From: Verrucomicrobiia bacterium
Lineage (GTDB): Bacteria; Verrucomicrobiota; Verrucomicrobiia; CAIQCK01
Reading direction: 5' to 3'
NCBI GenBank assembly: GCA_026417675.1
Contig: JAOACV010000028.1
Location: 1-11,273 of the forward strand
Length of the DNA stretch: 11,273 nucleotides
Part shown: positions 1 to 7,055 of the stretch, in pieces
Position numbering within the stretch: position 1 is the first letter of the stretch
Layout: each line of letters starts with the position of its first letter
Translations under genes and position numbers: made by a program
The notes under the pieces: model-generated
Seen by the model: only the letters and a program-made list of their open reading frames with translations
The model's database searches: none
Told to the model about the DNA's origin: nothing

Positions 1-19
1 GCACCGGCATCCTGTCCTA
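1..19 (-). other. Possible ribosome binding site and start of a further operon gene
   Basis: Just after the helicase TAG, the minus strand reads AGGA (18-15), then four bases, then ATG (10-8). This is the clearest Shine-Dalgarno/ATG spacing at any junction here and could begin a sixth gene running off the window. Only three codons are visible, so it may be chance. Confidence 0.25.
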
Positions 20-3000
20 CTACGGCAAATCCGGCCTGTCCAACCGTTGGGCCAGGTCGCGCAGGCCATCGTCCAGGTGGTCGGGCCAGATTTCGACCAC
101 CCGGTAGCCCAGGGCTTTGAGCCGCCGCTTCTGGTCTTCGTCGCGGTGCTGGAGGTGCGGCTGCTGGTGCGGAGCACCCTGTACCCACACCACGATCTTG
201 TTCCGGTAAAGCAGATCGGCCTCAGCGACCGGGACACCTTCGGTATCACGAATGATCTCGTGCTGGCGCTCCGGCAGCGGGAAGTTGCGGGCCTGCAAGG
301 CATCAACGACCGTAGGCTCCGCCCCGATGGCGGCGGCCCGGAACTGATCCCAGGTCGTCCCACCGTCCGGCTCGGCCATCTGAAACGGCTCGATCTGGAG
401 GAGCTGCCGTAGCGCCTGGACGACCACGCGACGATCCAGGTGCCGGTGATGCTGCTGGTTGTAGAAGGACAGCAAGCAGTCGTAGCACGCCGTGTCGCAG
501 GCCCCGTCCATGTCCTGGCCGGTCGCCGGGTCAACGTGGACGATCTCCAGCGCCCTGGTCGCCATCCGCTGCCATGCGGAGTGACCCACCAGGTTGCGGA
601 GCAAACCCGCGCCACCTTCGTCCTGCTCGTAAAGCAACAGCCGAATTCGTGGGGCGCCACCGGGCACCGAAAAGACGTGTCCCCCAACTTCTGATTCATC
701 CGCCGAGAACGCGACCTGGAAACCGTAGGATAGCGCGTAAAGTAATGACCATCCGAAGCGTTCCGCGTCCTGGTTGCCAGCCACCGCCAGTTCGATTAAT
801 AAGAAATCGTGGTGCCCTTTGTGGCAAAGGAGAACCTCGCGGTGGATGTCCGTTGCCTCGGCACCGGCTGGACATCGGCCGCCGCTGTTGGGATCAACGT
901 GATCTTGTTCAGTGTCATCGCCCAAAATCCAAGCCCGGCACTTCTCGCAATAGCGGAATCCCACTTCATCCGCCGCTCTGGCCCCTTGGTTGACCAGCAG
1001 TAGCTCGCCGCGCTTGGAGTAACTCACCGTGGCGACCTCCCGTTCGCCTGCCTTCAAGGTCCACGAAACAGCTTGCGGGTCGGGGCGGTAGCAAGGGAGC
1101 ACGATGAAACCACGACGGCTTCTCTCTTCCTCGTCCGCCGAGGTGCGCCCGATACGCCGGGCAACCATGTCCGGCAACTCGAAAACGCGCTCATAGGTGT
1201 GCGTGCCCATCAGGTTTGAGCGGCACAACGGGCAGGCTGCAGCCTGGGCAATCTGGTCGTCCATAAAGAAATGGCCGCAAGCACACAGCTTCAGCCTGCT
1301 CCAGTGATGGGCCTGGCCCCGCGCCCGGGGTTGAGCGCGGACCACCTGATACCGCTGGCGGCGGTAGTAGATGGTGTTCAGCGGGGCAAACTCCCGGAGG
1401 GCAATGGCCGGGTGCCGGGCTATGCTTTCCTTGCGATCCGTAAAATAAACCATGGTCGCCCGGCGCGGGAAGGCGTAGTTGGGCAGGAAGCCCACGTTGC
1501 CCAGGTAACGGTAGGTGTAAAAGTCGCCTTTGCCCTCGCGCATGTCGGCCAAACGCTCCACGACCGCCTTGCGGCGTATCTCGTCCTCCTTTGTGATGCC
1601 TTGGTGCGCCGACTTGGCATCAAGCTCCCGCCGCTCGTCCTGGAGCCGGATGTATTCGTCCCGGAACCGCTCGAAGGCATGGTCGAAGTCTTCGGCGAAC
1701 CCATCCACCAGCGCTTCCATGTCATGGTCGGTGAAACCGACGTTGGCCAACTCCGCCGCGAAGGCCCCCCGAGCTGCCGCCAGAATCTTCCGCTTCGCTG
1801 CCTGAACCTTGGTGTTGATCTCGTCCAACACCCCTTCCATCATGGGCAGGCCGGCTTGAACATCCGCGTCGTTGGCCATTCGCAGGAACTGCATGGGCTT
1901 GGCCAAGACGCGGTAATCCGCCAGTTCCAGCACCAGGGCGTGCAGGTGCGCCTCCAACAACACCCGGTTGTCAAGCAGGAACAGCGGCGGCGCAATGGCC
2001 CCTGCGATAATCCGCTCCGGGAACCGGAAAAAATACTGGTCGTGCGTGGAATACCTGCCGTAGGTGCCGCAGAACGTCGTCACGATGGACGACTGGCCGT
2101 GCCGGCCGGCGCGGCCTTGGCGCTGCGCGTAATTGGCCGGCGAGGGCGGCACATTCCGCAGGTGCACAGCGGATAGACCTGCGATGTCCACTCCCAGTTC
2201 CATCGTCGGGGTGCAGACCAGCACGTTCAAGGGATCTTGCGGCTCCTTGTCGAACCGCCGCTCGTAGCTCCGGCGCTCGTCTGCGGATATCCGCGAGGTG
2301 TGCTCGACCGCCAACAACTGCTGCCGGTCTTCCAGTTTGGCCTGGTATTCCAGCCGGTAATAGGTCTCCATGACCTGCTCGCGGCGCAGAGTGGTCTTGA
2401 TGCAGGCCGGACAGCAAATGTCCTCGGCGACCTCCCACTTCGAGCGGCAGCGCGGGCAGACCCGAATGTAATCAGCGTTGGAAGCGTAAAGCAGAATCCG
2501 CCCTTCCGGGATTTGATAGTAATAGCGCCCAGGACCGCCCTTCTTGAGCAACAGACCAATGTCCGGGCGTGCGAGCAACGCCGTCAGGCCGCGCACCAAC
2601 TCTTCGGCGGCCGGGCGGTCAATCTGCATCTGACGCCGAAACCACCGCACCAACACCGGCGCGTAGTTCGATCCCGGCGCACCGGCCAGCCGCCGCACGC
2701 TGAAATACTTGTTGTCAGTGTCCAATTCATCGCTAAAGACCGTGGGCCGGTAAGGCGGCAGCGATTCGCTGTGGAACAGCACGTCTTCGTGCAATCGGTT
2801 GATGACCTCCTCCCGGAAATCCTCGCCCCTCTCCAGGCAATCGCTCTCAATGCCCCCGGCGCGCCGGATCACATCCAGGAAAACCTGGAGCACATCCTGG
2901 CGCGTCTGCGCTGGTTTGGCGGCCAGCAGCGCGATGCCTGACCAAAACTCGCCTTTCGCCGCAACCTCCGCGATGCCGTCGTAGCTCACGGACACCAGGC

Positions 3001-5512
3001 CGGTCATTTCGAGCGTGGGCTGCTTCTTGTAGGCGTAACCGCTGATCTCGCCGATGGCACCGAATGCCAGGTATTTCTTGTAGGTCGCCTCGCTGGCCCC
3101 CGCAGCCCGCCCGACCGCCACACCGCCCTGGCGGGCAAAGGCAGGCACCCGGCCCGCCCGCTTCATGGCCTCAAACGCGATACGCCCCGCGTCCGGCAGC
3201 AACAACGAGTTCGCCACCGTCGTATGTCTGCTCTCAGTCAGGCCATGGTAGAGCGCCCGGCGAAAATGCAAACGCCGCTCCAGGTCTGTCATGTGGGCCG
3301 CCTGGAACGCCGCATCCTGGATGTTGTCCGTGAACGCGATCACCCGGCGCTTGGGGTTGGGCGGCACGTTCTCCAAAAGCCGGGAAGCCAGAACATCCGT
3401 AGCTGTGGCCTTGCCCACCATCCCCGCCACAAAGAATTTGTTGAACTCGCGCACCCGCCCATCGTAGATCACGCCGCAGGCGGGACACATCAACAGCGGC
3501 TCCTCTACCACGGCAACAGCTCGCAGCTTGTTGTGGTTGCAGTTGCCGTCCAGCGTGCCGCACACGGTGCAGACCAGGCAGTTTATTGGCACCGCGCCTT
3601 CCCGCCCTTTCCGAGCTGAGCCGTCCTTTTTAATCGCGGCTTCGTCGGGCGGGATTTCGTTCCGATCCCACGGTTCCAGGAAGACATACACCGGCTTGCC
3701 CTCGCACTCAGTGTAGTCCAGGTCGCGGGGGAACAGTCTCTCCACTGCCTGCTCCCGGCGCAGTTCGGCGGTCATCAGTTCCACCCCGCAAGCCGCGCAG
3801 AACACCAACGGGAACGCGGGCACATGGGCAACCACATCGCAACGGGCACATTGTTTCTCGCCGGTGGCGGACAGGTGGACCGCACCCAGGCAAGCCGTAA
3901 CCGGCTGGCCCTGGCTGAAAAACGCATGGACTTTGGGCAGCAGCAGTGGGTATTCGGTGCCATCCGCCGACTTCACCGGCGTCTCCGCGCTGGCCACAAG
4001 CGCAGCGGCCAGTTCGGCGCTGGCTTCTTCGAGCGCCAATGTGGGCCGCCACCGTTCCCGGTATTCCAACACCAATTCGTCCCAACGCCGGGTCTGGTAG
4101 GCCGATTCAGGCGTCTCCGGCACGATGTTCCGCTCGATGAAATGAACCGTCGCCTGGCGGCGCAGATCCTCTGCCGTGGCGTTGACCTTGCCACACAGCG
4201 CGTCCCGCAACGCCTGGACGGCCTGCCCGCCGCGCTCGCTGGCGGCTTTCACCATCCCCATGTTGATCGAGGGCGGCGGCAGCGGATCCGGCGGATCGCA
4301 GGTCAGGTGGGCGCTGTAAAACTCGCCAACCACCTCGTCCTTGCCAAACGGCTCGCCGAACAAATCCTGGGCGAACGACGCCACAGTCTGCCTGGCCTGG
4401 TCGGGGTTGCTACTGTCAATCGTGGCCGATGTGCCAACGCAGCGCACCTTGCCCTGGCACTGGGTGTGTTCCTTCAAACGCCGGATCAGGCAGGCCACGT
4501 CCGCGCCCTGGCGTCCGGTGTAGGTGTGAATTTCATCGAACACCAGGAACTTCAATTCCGACAGCCCGCCAAACGGAAAGATGTTGCGATCCTCCCACCG
4601 GGTCAGGATCAGCTCCAACATCATGAAATTCGTCACCAGGATGTCCGCGCCCCGGCCCTGCCGCAGCTCCAGGCGTGACACCACTTCGCTCTCATACGGC
4701 TCACGCCCCATGTTCTCCATAAAGGCCTTCTTCGCGGCCTCCGGCTCCTCTTTCAACTCGCTGGTGTAGTTGCAGATCGTCAGGCCGGTGCCGCGCAGCC
4801 GCTCGGCCAGGTCGTCATACTGCGAATTGGCCAGCGCGTTCATCGGATACACCAGCAGTGCCTTGACGTTGCGCCGGCCCGCAGGGGCGATGTGGGCCGC
4901 CTCGTTGGCCCGCAGGCAGGTGTCCACCACCGGCACCGCAAAGCAGAAGCTCTTGCCGCTGCCGGTCCCCGTGGTCACCACGCAGTTGCGCTGCTCGCCA
5001 AGAATGATCCGCCAGGCTTCGGTCTGGTGCAAATACGGCCGGATGGGCTCACTATCGGGATCGGCTTTCTTCAAGCGGAAAATCTGCGGGATCTTCGGAT
5101 GCAACAGTCCCTGCCGCACGAGCTGTTCAAGCGGTTCGCCGAAACGGAACCGGCGCTGAAGCGTCAGGAAGGGCGGCCGCCACAGAAAATCCCCCTGTTC
5201 GATCCGGTCGTGCATCCAGGCCCGGATGTTGTCATTGGCAATTTCCTGAAAAGTCTCCACCAGCAACCGGTAGGTCTGCTGAAGGTCTTCGAGCACATGG
5301 AGCGGGTTCATCATGCCCGGCACCTTGGGGCCGCCGCAATAGGCGGCGATCTCCAGCTCCAGCTCGTTGATCTGGTCGAGCGGCCCCTCGGCCATCAGCT
5401 CGAACCGCCGCATGTTTGCTGGTTGCACCTTGGCGCGGAGGGCTTCCAGCGCCTCCCTCAAGCGTTGGAGCTGTTGCCGCGCCTGCTGTAGTTGGGCTTC
5501 GTTCTCGATCAT
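20..5512 (-). CDS. DruE-like giant DEAD/DEAH-box helicase with DUF1998 and a C-terminal nuclease-like domain
   Basis: A 1830-residue superfamily 2 helicase, probably an ATP-driven DNA translocase in phage or plasmid defence. A short Gln/Leu-rich coiled-coil-like stretch (about 1-30) precedes the first RecA domain, with Walker A TGTGSGKS (181-188), DEIH box (326-329) and motif III SAT (362-364). A long Cys-rich region follows, with CxxC pairs at 555/558 and 572/575 and more up to about 690. Further Cys lie at 1019/1022 and 1033/1034/1037. The second RecA domain holds motif VI QRQGRAGR (1130-1137). A DUF1998-type cluster C1672-x3-C1676-x2-C1679 follows. The last ~70 residues resemble a PD-(D/E)XK domain (D1766, H1782), but where relatives have VDG this reads VQG (Q1778). 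Size and architecture match DruE of Druantia; a DrmA/DrmB-like fusion or an enlarged YprA/MrfA relative are alternatives. The start overlaps the preceding NTase stop as ATGA. Helicase identity is secure; the exact system is inferred. Confidence 0.93.
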   Translation of the reverse strand: MIENEAQLQQARQQLQRLREALEALRAKVQPANMRRFELMAEGPLDQINELELEIAAYCGGPKVPGMMNPLHVLEDLQQTYRLLVETFQEIANDNIRAWMHDRIEQGDFLWRPPFLTLQRRFRFGEPLEQLVRQGLLHPKIPQIFRLKKADPDSEPIRPYLHQTEAWRIILGEQRNCVVTTGTGSGKSFCFAVPVVDTCLRANEAAHIAPAGRRNVKALLVYPMNALANSQYDDLAERLRGTGLTICNYTSELKEEPEAAKKAFMENMGREPYESEVVSRLELRQGRGADILVTNFMMLELILTRWEDRNIFPFGGLSELKFLVFDEIHTYTGRQGADVACLIRRLKEHTQCQGKVRCVGTSATIDSSNPDQARQTVASFAQDLFGEPFGKDEVVGEFYSAHLTCDPPDPLPPPSINMGMVKAASERGGQAVQALRDALCGKVNATAEDLRRQATVHFIERNIVPETPESAYQTRRWDELVLEYRERWRPTLALEEASAELAAALVASAETPVKSADGTEYPLLLPKVHAFFSQGQPVTACLGAVHLSATGEKQCARCDVVAHVPAFPLVFCAACGVELMTAELRREQAVERLFPRDLDYTECEGKPVYVFLEPWDRNEIPPDEAAIKKDGSARKGREGAVPINCLVCTVCGTLDGNCNHNKLRAVAVVEEPLLMCPACGVIYDGRVREFNKFFVAGMVGKATATDVLASRLLENVPPNPKRRVIAFTDNIQDAAFQAAHMTDLERRLHFRRALYHGLTESRHTTVANSLLLPDAGRIAFEAMKRAGRVPAFARQGGVAVGRAAGASEATYKKYLAFGAIGEISGYAYKKQPTLEMTGLVSVSYDGIAEVAAKGEFWSGIALLAAKPAQTRQDVLQVFLDVIRRAGGIESDCLERGEDFREEVINRLHEDVLFHSESLPPYRPTVFSDELDTDNKYFSVRRLAGAPGSNYAPVLVRWFRRQMQIDRPAAEELVRGLTALLARPDIGLLLKKGGPGRYYYQIPEGRILLYASNADYIRVCPRCRSKWEVAEDICCPACIKTTLRREQVMETYYRLEYQAKLEDRQQLLAVEHTSRISADERRSYERRFDKEPQDPLNVLVCTPTMELGVDIAGLSAVHLRNVPPSPANYAQRQGRAGRHGQSSIVTTFCGTYGRYSTHDQYFFRFPERIIAGAIAPPLFLLDNRVLLEAHLHALVLELADYRVLAKPMQFLRMANDADVQAGLPMMEGVLDEINTKVQAAKRKILAAARGAFAAELANVGFTDHDMEALVDGFAEDFDHAFERFRDEYIRLQDERRELDAKSAHQGITKEDEIRRKAVVERLADMREGKGDFYTYRYLGNVGFLPNYAFPRRATMVYFTDRKESIARHPAIALREFAPLNTIYYRRQRYQVVRAQPRARGQAHHWSRLKLCACGHFFMDDQIAQAAACPLCRSNLMGTHTYERVFELPDMVARRIGRTSADEEERSRRGFIVLPCYRPDPQAVSWTLKAGEREVATVSYSKRGELLLVNQGARAADEVGFRYCEKCRAWILGDDTEQDHVDPNSGGRCPAGAEATDIHREVLLCHKGHHDFLLIELAVAGNQDAERFGWSLLYALSYGFQVAFSADESEVGGHVFSVPGGAPRIRLLLYEQDEGGAGLLRNLVGHSAWQRMATRALEIVHVDPATGQDMDGACDTACYDCLLSFYNQQHHRHLDRRVVVQALRQLLQIEPFQMAEPDGGTTWDQFRAAAIGAEPTVVDALQARNFPLPERQHEIIRDTEGVPVAEADLLYRNKIVVWVQGAPHQQPHLQHRDEDQKRRLKALGYRVVEIWPDHLDDGLRDLAQRLDRPDLP
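5509..5512 (-). other. ATGA stop/start overlap, NTase to helicase
   Basis: The NTase TGA (5511-5509) overlaps the helicase ATG (5512-5510). Only a weak GAG lies upstream, so the helicase is probably translated by reinitiation and its amount tied to that of the NTase. Confidence 0.75.
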
Positions 5513-5955
5513 AGCTCGACGCGCAGGACGCCTTTCAATTCGCCCGGTTGATTCTTTACGTCCTGAAAAAAGCTTATGTATCGCTCGTATTCCTGGGACT
5601 CGTCCTCGGCCACAAACATGTCGAAGCCGAAGGTTTTTCTGACGCGCCGTGTGGACAACAAGTTGTATTCGTCCGGCGACAGGTCGCCAGTGAAGTCGTA
5701 TCCCTGGGGCAGCACCAACACCATGTCAATGTCGTTGGGTTCGGTTTTCGCGGTAGTGAAGCTGCCGTTGACCACCACCGCCTTCGCCATGCCCTGCTTG
5801 TGCAGCGAGGTCACGAACACTTCCAGGTTCCTGAATAGCTTCGGTCGCCGGTCATTCGAGTTGAAAGTGCCAAAGGTCTGCCGAACCTCGTCCAACGAAC
5901 AGACATGCACCCCTGGAGGCAGGAACCCTTTTTCGTTGAGACGTGGTATCGGCAT
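5509..5955 (-). CDS. DUF6932-like nucleotidyltransferase-fold protein
   Basis: A 148-residue protein whose opening IPRLNEKGFLPPGVH matches the start typical of the DUF6932 family, which has a minimal nucleotidyltransferase fold. The NTase signature is visible: GSF at 64-66, then D75-x-D77 nine residues later, with a plausible third acid at D112 in GFDMF. The catalytic triad therefore looks intact. The substrate is unknown; related MNT-type NTases act as antitoxins or transfer nucleotides to protein or tRNA. It starts 16 nt after the SIR2 stop without a clear Shine-Dalgarno motif, and its TGA overlaps the helicase ATG, so it is very likely co-translated with both. No HEPN partner is visible in the window. 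A regulatory or modifying role towards SIR2 or the helicase is inference only. Confidence 0.85.
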   Translation of the reverse strand: MPIPRLNEKGFLPPGVHVCSLDEVRQTFGTFNSNDRRPKLFRNLEVFVTSLHKQGMAKAVVVNGSFTTAKTEPNDIDMVLVLPQGYDFTGDLSPDEYNLLSTRRVRKTFGFDMFVAEDESQEYERYISFFQDVKNQPGELKGVLRVEL

Positions 5956-5971
5956 ACCCGATTGGTTTGGT

Positions 5972-7051
5972 TCAAAACTCAGCTTTGTTGTCAGCAGGCA
6001 TAGCGTTCATCACCGCCTCGGCAATGTCTGGACGACCGAGAAAGCCCTTCGCGGTTCCCGGCAGGACGGTTATCGCTTCTGGAGCGACACCCAGGCGTGT
6101 GGAGATTTCTGTCCGGCGCTTCTTTGCCCCCGGCTCGTCGGCTATATTGCCGATGACCAGAAGCCGTTTGGACGGGTCCGACCGCACCGCCTGGATCAGC
6201 ATCTTGTTGATGTGCTCGTCACCGAACCCATAACCAACGACGAGGATGAGCCGCGCATCCAGCGAGCAGCGCCGGAACTCGAAGGCATAGAACAGGTATG
6301 GGTCCGCCGCTTCCAACTTGAAATCCCGGCCAAAAATGACCTGCATCTGTTCGGGGCGGATGTTGCCCGAATGGCTGACGCAAATCAGGTTTCCGTCCTC
6401 GTCACGTTTCCAGTTGATGGAACCGTGCATCTTGTAGAGGTAGATTTCGGGATACTCGGCCTGCGGGCTGGTTTCATCAAATCGTTTCCACTCCCACGGG
6501 CTGTTGCCAACCGCAGAGAAGCCGGTCTCCACCCTGAATCCTGGTTCCCCCAAACCCTCGACACACAGGTCGTAGTTCAACGAAAAAACCTTGAGCGGGA
6601 ACTGGAGAGCGCGTTGAAGTGGCTTAAGCCCTGAGTAGTAATCGGCGGTCTTTGGGTTCTCCAACTGCACCCAATTCTTGAGAGCTTCGAGGATTTTCTC
6701 CCGGAACGAACGTAGATGCTCGAAGTTGTTTCCGGCACAAGCGAGCAGTCGTGAGTTCCACGCGGCCACGAAGGGATAGATCGGGTGGTCCTCGTTGCGC
6801 TCCAGCTCATAGAGCGTATTGACGAGCGTCTCGATGTTGTATTGAACTTCGCTGCCAAACTTGCCTTTGATCCCCGCCGCGTAGTGGATGGCGCTCTTGA
6901 TCTGGTGATAAAGGTCGCGGAACTTTTCCCAGTCGCGTTGGCGGAGCAGCCGTTCGATCTCCTCGATCATCTTGGGCGACGACGGAATCCCCGCCTCCAC
7001 GCTGGCACCAGCGCCCAACAGCAGGATGATGTCTTTCGATTTGGCTTTCAT
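5972..7051 (-). CDS. SIR2-family protein, probable NAD+-hydrolysing effector of the pAgo system
   Basis: A 359-residue soluble SIR2-domain protein. The nucleotide-binding loop GAGAS..AGIPSS is at 13-25, the Asn motif LNYD at 158-161 (N159) and the catalytic His in HGSINW at 209-214 (H209). The late SIR2 motif GYGFGDEHIN is at 273-282. In defence SIR2 proteins the Asn and His are needed for NAD+ cleavage, and both are present, so an active NADase is expected. There is no APAZ-like extension: the protein ends about 75 residues after the last SIR2 motif, unlike the SIR2-APAZ subunit of SPARSA. It starts 4 nt after the pAgo stop. A free SIR2 next to a catalytically inactive, longer pAgo fits the long-B pAgo/SIR2 pairs known to cause abortive infection. 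Identity as SIR2 is firm; its role as the effector rests on context. Confidence 0.93.
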   Translation of the reverse strand: MKAKSKDIILLLGAGASVEAGIPSSPKMIEEIERLLRQRDWEKFRDLYHQIKSAIHYAAGIKGKFGSEVQYNIETLVNTLYELERNEDHPIYPFVAAWNSRLLACAGNNFEHLRSFREKILEALKNWVQLENPKTADYYSGLKPLQRALQFPLKVFSLNYDLCVEGLGEPGFRVETGFSAVGNSPWEWKRFDETSPQAEYPEIYLYKMHGSINWKRDEDGNLICVSHSGNIRPEQMQVIFGRDFKLEAADPYLFYAFEFRRCSLDARLILVVGYGFGDEHINKMLIQAVRSDPSKRLLVIGNIADEPGAKKRRTEISTRLGVAPEAITVLPGTAKGFLGRPDIAEAVMNAMPADNKAEF

Positions 7052-7055
7052 GGGG

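Noticed and set aside
1271..2176. 301-codon open frame on the plus strand
   Set aside because: Antisense to the helicase second RecA region, which has clear conserved motifs; no family features in the plus-strand product.
5576..6634. 352-codon open frame on the plus strand spanning NTase and SIR2
   Set aside because: Crosses two genes with convincing motifs on the other strand and shows no domain of its own.
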